Of a stretch of 6,834 nt of DNA, positions 1-6,422 are shown one piece after another; position 1 is the first letter of the stretch; each line of letters opens with the position of its first letter. The position numbers and the translations under genes were made by a program. Origin of the DNA: Candidatus Aminicenantota bacterium (GTDB lineage: Bacteria > Acidobacteriota > Aminicenantia > Aminicenantales > JAFGAV01); NCBI GenBank assembly GCA_016867615.1, contig VGJG01000092.1:1-6834 (forward strand), given 5' to 3'. The notes below the pieces were generated by a model that was given only the letters and a program-made list of their open reading frames with translations, was not told the DNA's origin and searched no databases.

Positions 1-221
1 ACGACGAGCAGCTTGTCCGCCGTCGGGTCCAAGAGCTGTCCCAGGACCGAGGTCTTTCCGTTTTTCCTGGCCCAGAACCCGTCCAGCCAGTCCGTCAGCC
101 AGGCCGCGGCGAACAGGGAAGCGGAGAGGATCTCCCGCCCCCGGAAGTCGGAGAGGATGATGATCACCAGGAAGGGGATGACCAGGATCCGGAAAGAGGT
201 CAGGACGTTGGCCACGTTCAT
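1..221 (-). CDS. pgsA: CDP-alcohol phosphatidyltransferase, probably PgsA (partial, N-terminus)
   Basis: This integral inner-membrane enzyme would transfer a phosphatidyl group from CDP-diacylglycerol to glycerol-3-phosphate, the committed step toward phosphatidylglycerol. The 73 visible codons start MNVANVLTSFRI, the usual opening of PgsA proteins. They contain the complete family signature D-x2-DG-x2-AR-x8-G-x3-D-x3-D (D44, D47-G48, A51-R52, G61, D65, D69), whose aspartates bind the metal ions and CDP group. Hydrophobic stretches at about residues 11-24 and 31-43 fit the first membrane helices. The gene continues past the left edge, so roughly the last 60% is missing. ATG at 221 was chosen because the next upstream ATG is out of frame and the homologous N-terminus starts there. 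No Shine-Dalgarno sequence precedes it. It is divergent from mutS. Other family members, such as phosphatidylserine or cardiolipin synthases, cannot be fully excluded from the N-terminus alone. Confidence 0.85.
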   Translation of the reverse strand, partial: MNVANVLTSFRILVIPFLVIIILSDFRGREILSASLFAAAWLTDWLDGFWARKNGKTSVLGQLLDPTADKLLV

Positions 222-229
222 CGGAGGCA

Positions 230-258
230 GATATATACCACCGCCGTCATGAAGTCAA
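230..258 (-). promoter_or_regulatory. Putative pgsA promoter giving a leaderless transcript
   Basis: On the minus strand TTGACT (258-253) is followed after 17 bp by TATATC (235-230), inside a TATATAT run; read as TATATA the spacer is 15 bp. A start point 6-7 nt downstream falls at about 222-223, one or two bases before the ATG at 221. That would explain the missing ribosome binding site. The motif match is seen in the sequence; promoter activity is inferred. Confidence 0.5.
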
Positions 259-318
259 ACCGGGCCTCTCGTCGCCGAACCGCGCATGACGCCTCGCTCC
301 CTCCCCTTGGTTTCATAA

Positions 319-546
319 ATTGGCTGACTCTCTTCCATTCTCTGTGGGCTGGCCGCCTCTCCAAATCTGTGATTTTGGCAGTTTATCAATAGGGTCCTGT
401 CGCGGCTCTCCCCCGGCCGTGCTCGCAGCAGGGCTGCTGCGCGCGGGCGGGGGGCCCCCTCGCCGCGCCACCCTTCTACGAACATCTGGCCATCACAGAT
501 TTGGAGAGGCGGCCACCCTACAAAGATTGGAAGAGAGCCTGTCGAT
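319..546. repeat. 228-bp fold-back element with 55-nt inverted arms
   Basis: Positions 319-373 are complementary to 492-546: by hand count 47 Watson-Crick pairs, 3 G-T pairs and 5 mismatches in 55 positions. The core, 350-373 against 492-515, is a perfect 24-bp inverted repeat containing TTGGAGAGGCGGCC. Complementarity becomes patchy just inside the arms. The 118-bp centre is very GC-rich and has its own hairpins. No transposase gene and no obvious flanking target duplication is visible. It lies between the divergent pgsA and mutS promoters, not in a gene. Candidates are a MITE-like or palindromic dispersed repeat, or a structured non-coding RNA. All three G-T pairs are read as G-U on plus-strand RNA, while one C-A mismatch would be G-U only on the minus strand, a weak hint for a plus-strand RNA. 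Similar short ORFs on both strands here simply reflect the inverted repeat. Confidence 0.85.
421..464. repeat. Two GC-rich hairpins at the tip of the fold-back element
   Basis: CGCAGCA (424-430) pairs perfectly with TGCTGCG (435-441) around a GGGC loop. Immediately after, GGCG (446-449) pairs with CGCC (461-464), enclosing a G-run and C-run (450-459) that extend the stem. In a transcript these would stack at the apex of the long hairpin formed by the outer arms. Confidence 0.5.
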
Positions 547-583
547 CACTGTTTAGAGGGAAGGGGTTCGGCGTGCGGCGCGG

Positions 584-612
584 TTGCATTGAGGGGCGGC
601 GGCGGATATATT
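584..612 (+). promoter_or_regulatory. Putative mutS promoter very close to the start codon
   Basis: TTGCAT (584-589), a 17-bp spacer and TATATT (607-612, five of six matches to TATAAT) lie just outside the fold-back element. The expected start point is about 619-620, leaving a leader of only about 5 nt before the ATG at 625. The -35 box is weak (three of six). Activity is inferred from position and spacing. Confidence 0.4.
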
Positions 613-624
613 GGGTGAGCCGAG

Positions 625-3258
625 ATGACCGGACACGATCCCCAGACGCCGATGATGGAGCAGTACTTCCGCATCAAGCGGGACCACCCGGACGCGCTGC
701 TTTTTTTCCGCCTGGGGGATTTCTACGAGATGTTCTACGAGGACGCCGAGCGGGCCTCCCGGGTCCTGGGAATCGCCCTGACCTCGAGACAGAAAGTCCC
801 CATGTGCGGGGTGCCCCATCACGCCGTCAGCTCCTACCTGGCCAAGCTTCTCCGCCGGGGACACAAGGTTGCGGTCTGCGAGCAGGTCGAGGACCCCCGC
901 GGCGCCAAGGGCGTCGTCAAGCGCGAGGTGGTCCGGGTGCTGACTCCAGGGACGGCCGTGGAGGTCGAACCCGAGGACGCCCGGGAGAGCCTGTTCATCG
1001 CCTCCCTGGCCTTCGGCCGGGACGGCTGGGGATTGGCCCTCATGGACCTGGCCGCGGGCGAGATGAGAGCCGCGGAGGGAGGCCCCGGCGAGGAAAAGAC
1101 GCTGAGCGACGAACTCTTCAAGGCCGGTCCCCGCGAGGTGGTCTTCTCCTCGGAGGACGAGGCGCGCCTCGATGCTCTACTCTCCGGAAGCTCATTGGAA
1201 GTGCCGTCACGGAGCCCCGTCGAACCCTGGGCCTTCGACGCGCCCCGGGCGCGCAGTCTTCTTCTCGAGGAGCTCGGCGTGTCCACCCTGGCCGGGTTCG
1301 GCCTGGAAGACAAGCCGCTGGCCGTCGCCGCCGCCGGCGCCCTGGTCCATTATCTTCGAAGGGTCCGCAGGGATTCCCGGCAGCTCATCAGGCGGCTGAC
1401 CGGCCTGCCGCTTTACGGGCATCTTTTCCTCGACGCCTCGACCGTCAGGAACCTGGAGCTCGTCCGCAACATTCGCGACGGCAAAGTCGGAGGCTCGCTT
1501 CTATCGGTCCTGGACGAGACGGTCACCTCCATGGGCGGCAGGCTGCTCCGCGACTGGCTTCTCAAGCCCCTGCTCGACCCGGAGCGCATCCGGGACAGGG
1601 CGGCCGCCGTGGAAGAGCTGGCCGGAGCTCTGCGGGCTCGCCAGGAGATCCGACGGACGCTCAAGGACGTCCTGGACCTCGAACGCCTGGCGGGCAAGGC
1701 GGCCCTGGGCGCGGCCGGGCCACGCGACCTCGTGGCGCTCAAGAATTCTCTCCGGCCGCTCCCCGGCCTGCGGGCGCGGCTCGAGCCGTTCCTCTCTCCG
1801 CTCCTGCGCCGGCTGCGCCTGGAAGAGGACGACGCCCAGGATGTGGCCGACTTCATCGACCGGTCTTTGCTGGACGAACCCGGGACGCTGATCACCGAGG
1901 GCGGCATCATCCGCGACGGTTTCAACGCCGAGCTGGACGCGTTGCGGAACATCAGCCGGTCCGGGAAATCCTTCCTGGCCGAGCTCGAGACGAGGGAGAG
2001 GGCGCGCACGGGGATCGCCTCGCTCAAGGTGCGCTTCAATAAGGTGTTCGGCTACTTCCTCGAGGTGACCAAGCCGAACCTGCCCCAGGTCCCCCCGGAT
2101 TACATCCGCAAGCAGACCCTGGTCGGCTCGGAGCGTTTCATCACTCCCGAGCTCAAGGACTACGAGGAGAAGGTCCTCCATGCCGAGGAGCGCATCGGAC
2201 GTCTCGAGCACGGGTTGTTCCTCGACGTCCGGGAGAGCGTGGGACGCGAGGCGGCGAGGCTCCTGGCCGCCGCCCGGCGGGCGGCCGAGGTCGACGTGCT
2301 GTGCGGGCTGGCGGAGGCGGCCATGCGGAGAAACTATGTCCGGCCCGAGATCCGTGAAGACGACCGCCTCCTGATCCGCGAAGGCCGTCATGCGGTCGTC
2401 GAGGCTTCGTCCGGAGAGCCGTTCATCCCCAACGACACGGACCTCGACCGGATCGACCGCCAGATCCTGATCATCACCGGCCCCAACATGGGCGGCAAAT
2501 CCACTTACCTGCGGCAGACGGCCCTGATCGTCATCCTGGCCCAGATGGGATCGTTCGTCCCGGCGGGCGAAGCGTCGCTGGGCATCGTGGACCGCATCTT
2601 CACCCGCATCGGGGCGATGGATTTCCTGAGCCTCGGACAATCGACGTTCATGGTGGAAATGGTCGAGACGGCCGCCATCCTGAACAACGTCTCCCCCCGC
2701 AGCCTGGTGCTCCTGGACGAGGTGGGGCGAGGGACGAGCACTTTCGACGGGCTGAGCCTGGCTTGGGCTGCGGTTGAGTTTCTCCACGAGCGGGAGGACA
2801 TCAGGCCCAAAACGCTGTTCGCTACGCATTATCACGAGCTGACCGAGCTGGCCCTGACCCAGGCGCGCATTAAGAACTGCCATCTGGCCGTCCGGGAATG
2901 GAAGGGGGAAGTCGTGTTTCTGCGGCGGATCGAACCCGGTCCCTCGGACCGGAGCTACGGCCTGCACGTCGCCAAGCTGGCCGGGATACCGGAATCCGTC
3001 CTCGACCGGGCGCGGGAGATCCTGTTCAACATGGAGAGGCAGGAGCTGGACGAGACCGGACGGCCCGCGCGGGCCCGCAAATCCGCGAAGGGGAGGGACA
3101 GGAACCAAGGCCTGTTGTTCGGCGAGGAACGGGAAAGGGAGATGCTGGACGAGATCCGCCGCGAGCTGGCCGGCTTGAAACCTTCCTCCCTGGACCGTGA
3201 GGAGGCCGTCGCACTGCTCGAGCGGCTGATGTCTCTCTCCGATCCCGTCCGTAAATGA
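625..3258 (+). CDS. mutS: DNA mismatch repair protein MutS
   Basis: MutS recognises base mismatches and small loops, then uses ATP to become a sliding clamp that recruits MutL. The 877-residue product is close to the usual length (E. coli 853). The N-terminal mismatch-binding domain (about 1-120) has the Phe-x-Glu reader in GDFYEMF (F33, E35). Connector, lever and clamp domains occupy about 125-560. The ATPase domain has Walker A GPNMGGKST (619-627), Walker B LVLLDE (D698, E699) followed by GRGTST, and the conserved ATHYHEL (733-739). After a basic linker, QGLLF (828-832) fits the QxxLF sliding-clamp binding motif, and the last 40 residues look like the C-terminal oligomerisation helices. ATG 625 fits because TPMMEQY, the conserved N-terminal segment, follows directly. 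A weak GGGTGAG (613-619) lies upstream, but most of it would precede the predicted transcript. No damage or frameshift is seen. It is convergent with the acidic-tail gene after only 32 bp. Confidence 0.98.
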   Translation: MTGHDPQTPMMEQYFRIKRDHPDALLFFRLGDFYEMFYEDAERASRVLGIALTSRQKVPMCGVPHHAVSSYLAKLLRRGHKVAVCEQVEDPRGAKGVVKREVVRVLTPGTAVEVEPEDARESLFIASLAFGRDGWGLALMDLAAGEMRAAEGGPGEEKTLSDELFKAGPREVVFSSEDEARLDALLSGSSLEVPSRSPVEPWAFDAPRARSLLLEELGVSTLAGFGLEDKPLAVAAAGALVHYLRRVRRDSRQLIRRLTGLPLYGHLFLDASTVRNLELVRNIRDGKVGGSLLSVLDETVTSMGGRLLRDWLLKPLLDPERIRDRAAAVEELAGALRARQEIRRTLKDVLDLERLAGKAALGAAGPRDLVALKNSLRPLPGLRARLEPFLSPLLRRLRLEEDDAQDVADFIDRSLLDEPGTLITEGGIIRDGFNAELDALRNISRSGKSFLAELETRERARTGIASLKVRFNKVFGYFLEVTKPNLPQVPPDYIRKQTLVGSERFITPELKDYEEKVLHAEERIGRLEHGLFLDVRESVGREAARLLAAARRAAEVDVLCGLAEAAMRRNYVRPEIREDDRLLIREGRHAVVEASSGEPFIPNDTDLDRIDRQILIITGPNMGGKSTYLRQTALIVILAQMGSFVPAGEASLGIVDRIFTRIGAMDFLSLGQSTFMVEMVETAAILNNVSPRSLVLLDEVGRGTSTFDGLSLAWAAVEFLHEREDIRPKTLFATHYHELTELALTQARIKNCHLAVREWKGEVVFLRRIEPGPSDRSYGLHVAKLAGIPESVLDRAREILFNMERQELDETGRPARARKSAKGRDRNQGLLFGEEREREMLDEIRRELAGLKPSSLDREEAVALLERLMSLSDPVRK

Positions 3259-3290
3259 AGCGCCGCCCGCGTCCCGTCGGGGTGTCGTCT

Positions 3291-3659
3291 TCAGTCTTCG
3301 TCTCGACCGTCCTCTTGTTCCCCTTCTTCCCCTCCCTCTTCTTCCTCTTCTTCGTCTTCTTCGTCCTCTTCGTCTTCGTCGTCATCGTCCGTGTTCAGCT
3401 CGTCTTCCTCGTCGAAGGGTGTTTCGCCGGATTCTTCCTTGCGCTCCTCCAGGGCCGCATTGAAGTCATCCCGGTCGTTGTAGAGACGGATGGCGTTGGA
3501 CGCCGAATCGCTGTACAAAAGCTCGAAGTGGTCGTCCTCGATGATGCAGAACACGGACAGGCTGTGATCGGTCTGGAGATTGCCGACCGTTTCCACGATG
3601 TCGGCGGACTTCTTAAGTGCGTCCAGCGTCAGCCAGCTTGAGACTTCGATTTCTTCCAT
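3291..3659 (-). CDS. Small protein of unknown function with extreme acidic C-terminal tail
   Basis: This gene encodes 122 residues and I do not recognise a family. Residues 1-75 look like a small mixed alpha/beta domain: a likely helix at 9-25, strands around 34-49 (SLSVFCII, HFELLYS) and a helix at about 64-76. From about residue 81 the chain is almost all Asp/Glu (D91 to E108 is an unbroken acidic run), with a few glycines, ending GRDED. The tail is surely disordered. No signal peptide or membrane segment is visible. ATG 3659 is supported by AGGAG six bases upstream and by a promoter-like sequence; the frame stays open upstream, but that stretch crosses the promoter and has no better start. 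It is divergent from clpB with overlapping control regions, suggesting co-regulation, and convergent with mutS. Acidic tails occur in chaperones, DNA mimics and nucleic-acid-binding regulators, but the sequence does not choose among these. The coding assignment is likely; the function is unknown. Confidence 0.8.
   Translation of the reverse strand: MEEIEVSSWLTLDALKKSADIVETVGNLQTDHSLSVFCIIEDDHFELLYSDSASNAIRLYNDRDDFNAALEERKEESGETPFDEEDELNTDDDDEDEEDEEDEEEEEEGGEEGEQEDGRDED
3318..3353. repeat. 36-nt pure pyrimidine run (plus strand)
   Basis: Every base from 3318 to 3353 is C or T on the plus strand, within the codons of the acidic tail. Homopurine-homopyrimidine DNA of this length can adopt non-B structures and is prone to slippage; that is general knowledge, not something shown here. 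Confidence 0.9.
3348..3374 (-). repeat. Three tandem 9-bp units encoding Asp-Glu-Glu
   Basis: On the minus strand the unit GACGAAGAR occurs three times in a row, encoding DEE-DEE-DEE (residues 96-104), with a diverged fourth unit (GAGGAAGAA) after it. The near-identical codons suggest growth of the acidic tail by in-frame slippage. Confidence 0.8.
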
Positions 3660-3665
3660 GAGCGA

Positions 3666-3670
3666 CTCCT
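3666..3670 (-). promoter_or_regulatory. Ribosome binding site of the acidic-tail gene
   Basis: AGGAG on the minus strand ends six bases before the ATG at 3659. It decides that start within a frame that stays open far upstream. Confidence 0.75.
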
Positions 3671-3672
3671 GT

Positions 3673-3700
3673 AAAGAAAAACATAGCCATTTTTTTCTTT
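3673..3700. repeat. AT-rich inverted repeat over the acidic-tail gene -10 region
   Basis: AAAGAAAAA (3673-3681) is the exact inverse complement of TTTTTCTTT (3692-3700), with a 10-bp loop. It overlaps the predicted -10 box and early leader of the minus-strand gene, in an AT-rich island that contrasts with the GC-rich surroundings. It could simply be flexible promoter DNA. Confidence 0.5.
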
Positions 3701-3707
3701 TTGTCAA
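3680..3707 (-). promoter_or_regulatory. Putative promoter of the acidic-tail gene
   Basis: On the minus strand TTGACA (3707-3702) is followed after 16 bp by TATGTT (3685-3680). Read as a heat-shock promoter it is CTTG (3708-3705), 17 bp, then GCTATGT (3687-3681), close to the alphaproteobacterial RpoH pattern CTTG-N17/18-CYTATNT. Both readings are possible. Confidence 0.55.
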
Positions 3708-3720
3708 GACGAACTTGACA
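3702..3720. promoter_or_regulatory. Inverted repeat linking the two divergent -35 boxes
   Basis: TGTCAAG-ACGAA-CTTGACA is a perfect inverted repeat with 7-bp arms and a 5-bp centre. Each arm is the -35 box of the promoter pointing outward from it. The two promoters therefore abut at their -35 regions, and a dimeric regulator could bind here as an operator. Regulator binding is inference; the symmetry may just come from two identical -35 boxes. Confidence 0.6.
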
Positions 3721-3745
3721 GCCGGGGCCGCGCCGCTTATTAAAG
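3714..3745 (+). promoter_or_regulatory. Putative clpB promoter, heat-shock-like
   Basis: TTGACA (3715-3720), 17 bp and TATTAA (3738-3743) make a reasonable housekeeping promoter. The same bases also read CTTG (3714-3717), 18 bp, CTTATTAAAG (3736-3745), matching the alphaproteobacterial RpoH consensus CTTG-N18-CYTATNTNNG except at one position. For a clpB gene the heat-shock reading is attractive. No CIRCE/HrcA operator was found. The predicted start is near 3751. Confidence 0.55.
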
Positions 3746-3770
3746 AAGAATGAGCCCCCCGGGGCGCAAC

Positions 3771-3776
3771 GAGGAG
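3771..3776 (+). promoter_or_regulatory. clpB ribosome binding site
   Basis: GAGGAG lies 4 bases before the first ATG (3781) and 7 before the second (3784). The spacing slightly favours the second ATG, which would remove one methionine. Confidence 0.7.
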
Positions 3777-3780
3777 AACG

Positions 3781-6366
3781 ATGATGTCCGGTGAGAAACT
3801 GACCGTCATGTCGCAGGACGCCTTCCGCCTGGCACAGACCAGAGCCGAGGAGCTGGGCCACCAGGAGGTCCGAACGGAACATCTGCTGTGGAGCTTTCTC
3901 CAACAGGCGGAAAACATCGTCAACTCCGTCCTGGCCAAGTCCGGGACGGACGTCGGCCGACTGAGGTCCGGCCTGGAGGCCCTGTTCGAGGACATCCCCC
4001 GAGTGAGCGGCGGGGAGACGTATCTCGCCCCGGACCTGCGGCGTCTCTTGGTCGGCGCCCGCGGGGAGGCGGAGGCCCTCAAGGACGAGTACGTCTCCAC
4101 CGAACACCTGCTCCTGGCCATGTTCCAGGAGCCGACCGCTCCGGTCGGACGGCTGCTGAAGGAATGCGGCCTCGGCCGGGACGCGGTTCTCGGCGCCCTC
4201 CAGGAGCTGCGCGGCAGCCAGCGCGTGACCGACCCCGAGCCCGAGAGCAAGTATCAGGTCCTGGACAAGTACACCCGAGACCTGACGACCCTGGCGCGGT
4301 CCGGAAAGATCGACCCGGTCATCGGCCGGGAGGACGAGATCCGGCGGATCATCCAGGTGCTTTCCCGGAGGACGAAGAACAACCCCGTGCTCATAGGCGA
4401 GGCGGGAGTGGGCAAGACGGCCATCGTCGAGGGCCTGGCCCAGCGCATCGCCGACGGCGACGTGCCCCAATCCCTCAGGGACAAGAAGCTCCTGGCCCTG
4501 GACATCGGAGCCCTGGTGGCCGGGACCAAATTCCGGGGGGAGTTCGAGGACCGGCTGAAGGCCCTCCTCAAGGAGGTCAGGGAGTCCGAGGGGCGGGTCG
4601 TTTTGTTCATCGACGAGCTTCATACCATCATCGGCGCCGGGGCGGCCGAGGGCGCCGTGGACGCTTCCAATATGCTCAAGCCCTCCCTGGCCCGCGGGGA
4701 GCTGCGCTGTGTGGGGGCCACGACCCTGAACGAATACAAGAAGCATATCGAGAGAGACGCGGCGCTGGAAAGGCGATTCCAGCAGGTGTTCGTCGGCGAG
4801 CCCTCGGTCGAGGACACGATCTCCATCCTGCGCGGTCTGAAGGAGAAATACGAGGTCCACCACGGGGTCAAAATCACGGACGCGGCCCTCCTGGCCGCGG
4901 CCACGCTCTCCCAGCGCTACATTTCCGGACGGCAGCTGCCCGACAAGGCCATCGACCTCATCGACGAGGCCGCTTCGCGGATCCGCATTCAGATCGACAG
5001 CCTCCCCGAGGAGATCGACGTCCTGGAGCGCAAGCTCAAGCAGATCGAGGTCGAGCGCCGGGCGCTCAAGAAGGAGAAGGACGCGGCCTCCCGGGAGAGG
5101 CTGACCAAGCTGGCCGGCGAAGCCTCCGAGCTCCGCTCCCGGGCCGACGCCCTGAAGGCCCATTGGAGCCTGGAGAAGGAGATCATCGAAGCGGTGAAGA
5201 CGCTCAAGGAGGAGTCGGACGGTCTCAAGGTCGAAGAGGCCCGGGCCGAGCGGCGGGGGGAGCTGGAGAGGGTGGCCGAAATCCGCTACGGCCGGCTGCC
5301 GGCGGTTCAGAAACAGATCGAAGACCGGACCCTCCGGCTGGCTGAGGTCCAGAAAAAGTCCAAGATGCTCAAGGACGAGGTGGACGAGGAGGACGTGGCC
5401 CAGGTCGTCTCCCGCTGGACGGGCATCCCCGTGTCCAAGATGCTCGAGGGCGAGGTCGAGCGGCTGATCCGGATGGAGGACCATCTCCGGCTCCGGGTCG
5501 TCGGGCAGGACCGGGCCCTGCGGGCCGCGGCGGACACCGTGCGGCGGGCTCGGGCCGGCATCCAGGACGCCGCCCGGCCGCTGGGCTCGTTCCTGTTTCT
5601 CGGTCCCACGGGCGTGGGCAAGACCGAGCTCGCCCGGGCCCTGGCGGAATTCCTCTTCGACGACGAGAAAGCCATGGTGCGTCTCGACATGTCCGAGTAC
5701 ATGGAGAAGCATTCCGTGGCCCGTCTCGTCGGCGCGCCCCCCGGCTACGTGGGCTACGAGGAGGGGGGGCAGCTGACCGAGGCGGTCAAGCGCCGCCCCT
5801 ACGTCCTCGTCCTGCTCGACGAGGTGGAGAAAGCCCATCCGGACGTGTTCAACATCCTGCTCCAGATCCTGGACGACGGGCGGCTGACCGACGGCAAGGG
5901 CCGAACGGTCGACTTCAAGAACACGCTGATCATCATGACTTCCAACCTGGGCAGCCAAGTCATCAAGGAGCTCAGCGGGGATTACGAGGCCATGGAGCGG
6001 GAGGTGCGCCGCATCCTCGAGTCGCATTTCAGGCCGGAATTTCTGAACCGCGTCGACGAGACCATCATCTTCCGGCCCCTTTCCCGGGAGACGCTGCTGC
6101 GGGTGGTCGACCTGCAGGTTGCGCTGCTGAGGAAGAGGATGGAGGCCAGGCGCATCGGGCTCGAGGTCACCCTTCGGGCCAGGGAGCTGTTGGCCGAGCG
6201 CGGTTACGACCCCGTGTACGGCGCCCGGCCCCTGAAGCGCACGATCCAGCAGGAGCTGCAGAACCCCCTGGCCATGAAGCTTCTGGCCGGGGAGCTCAAG
6301 GAGGGCGATGCCGTCAGGGTCGATGTGGACGGGCGGGAAAATTTGGTTTTTTCCAAAATACCGTGA
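3781..6366 (+). CDS. clpB: ATP-dependent disaggregase ClpB (Hsp100)
   Basis: ClpB is a cytoplasmic hexameric AAA+ machine that, with DnaK/DnaJ/GrpE, threads proteins out of heat-induced aggregates. The 861-residue product matches the family length. It has the paired Clp-N repeats (about 1-145), then AAA1 with Walker A GEAGVGKT (206-213), Walker B FIDE (D278, E279) and pore-loop segment KFRGEFE with aromatic F251. A long charged coiled-coil middle domain (about 405-525, starting near IDVLERKL) follows and separates ClpB from ClpA and most ClpC. AAA2 has Walker A GPTGVGKT (608-615), Walker B LLDE (D680, E681), pore loop GYVGY (Y656), FRPEFLNR with the expected arginine finger, and sensor-2 GARPLKR. 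No IGF/L-type ClpP-docking loop was noticed, as expected. The start is 3781 or 3784. The gene is intact, divergent from the acidic-tail gene and followed by nfu after 56 bp. Confidence 0.98.
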   Translation: MMSGEKLTVMSQDAFRLAQTRAEELGHQEVRTEHLLWSFLQQAENIVNSVLAKSGTDVGRLRSGLEALFEDIPRVSGGETYLAPDLRRLLVGARGEAEALKDEYVSTEHLLLAMFQEPTAPVGRLLKECGLGRDAVLGALQELRGSQRVTDPEPESKYQVLDKYTRDLTTLARSGKIDPVIGREDEIRRIIQVLSRRTKNNPVLIGEAGVGKTAIVEGLAQRIADGDVPQSLRDKKLLALDIGALVAGTKFRGEFEDRLKALLKEVRESEGRVVLFIDELHTIIGAGAAEGAVDASNMLKPSLARGELRCVGATTLNEYKKHIERDAALERRFQQVFVGEPSVEDTISILRGLKEKYEVHHGVKITDAALLAAATLSQRYISGRQLPDKAIDLIDEAASRIRIQIDSLPEEIDVLERKLKQIEVERRALKKEKDAASRERLTKLAGEASELRSRADALKAHWSLEKEIIEAVKTLKEESDGLKVEEARAERRGELERVAEIRYGRLPAVQKQIEDRTLRLAEVQKKSKMLKDEVDEEDVAQVVSRWTGIPVSKMLEGEVERLIRMEDHLRLRVVGQDRALRAAADTVRRARAGIQDAARPLGSFLFLGPTGVGKTELARALAEFLFDDEKAMVRLDMSEYMEKHSVARLVGAPPGYVGYEEGGQLTEAVKRRPYVLVLLDEVEKAHPDVFNILLQILDDGRLTDGKGRTVDFKNTLIIMTSNLGSQVIKELSGDYEAMEREVRRILESHFRPEFLNRVDETIIFRPLSRETLLRVVDLQVALLRKRMEARRIGLEVTLRARELLAERGYDPVYGARPLKRTIQQELQNPLAMKLLAGELKEGDAVRVDVDGRENLVFSKIP

Positions 6367-6409
6367 CCGGGAGTCCGGGGTGTGATACTCTTTTTATCGT
6401 AAGCGAGAC

Positions 6410-6416
6410 GGAGGAG
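6410..6416 (+). promoter_or_regulatory. Ribosome binding site of the nfu-like gene
   Basis: GGAGGAG ends six bases before ATG 6423. It supports that start over the longer open frame, which begins at the clpB stop. Confidence 0.8.
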
Positions 6417-6422
6417 TGGATC

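Noticed and set aside
255..556. Short open frames on both strands with similar peptides (minus 255-485, plus 320-556)
   Set aside because: Their similarity is produced by the inverted repeat being read on each strand. Neither has a ribosome binding site or a plausible protein composition.
501..2042. 513-codon open frame on the plus strand overlapping mutS
   Set aside because: It is a shifted frame of mutS, rich in Arg/Gly/Pro/Ala as expected from GC-rich codons read out of phase. It has no recognisable domain, while the mutS frame is fully conserved.
1501..3108. 535-codon open frame on the minus strand inside mutS
   Set aside because: Antisense shadow of a GC-rich gene. No domain, no ribosome binding site, and composition typical of reverse frames.
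3721..3780. CIRCE/HrcA operator or RNA thermometer in the clpB leader
   Set aside because: No TTAGCACTC-type inverted repeat is present. The GCCCC/GGGGC self-complementary run (3754-3765) leaves too small a loop and does not pair with the ribosome binding site.
3660..4250. Upstream extension of the acidic-tail gene frame to 319 residues
   Set aside because: The extension covers the divergent promoters and the clpB 5' end and is Arg/Ser-rich, unlike the acidic protein. AGGAG at 3666-3670 and the promoter favour the start at 3659.
4528..4533. Phe rather than Tyr at the ClpB AAA1 pore loop (F251)
   Set aside because: An aromatic residue is retained, and Phe occurs here in other ClpB proteins, so it is ordinary variation.
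3888..5345. 485-codon open frame on the plus strand inside clpB
   Set aside because: Out-of-phase Gly/Arg/Pro-rich shadow of clpB.
3613..6027. 804-codon open frame on the minus strand through clpB
   Set aside because: It runs through clpB, the divergent promoter region and into the acidic-tail gene, and its content is a Leu/Gly/Val/Asp-rich reverse frame. Stops are rare here because of GC content.
6371..6395. Terminator-like GAGT...ACTC followed by T5 after clpB
   Set aside because: The stem is only 4 bp with a 12-nt loop, too weak to call. GATACT (6384-6389) as a promoter -10 was also judged too weak because no good -35 precedes it.
6363..6422. Twenty-codon N-terminal extension of the nfu-like gene, overlapping the clpB stop
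   Set aside because: It would add unconserved residues before the family N-terminus, and GGAGGAG is placed for ATG 6423.
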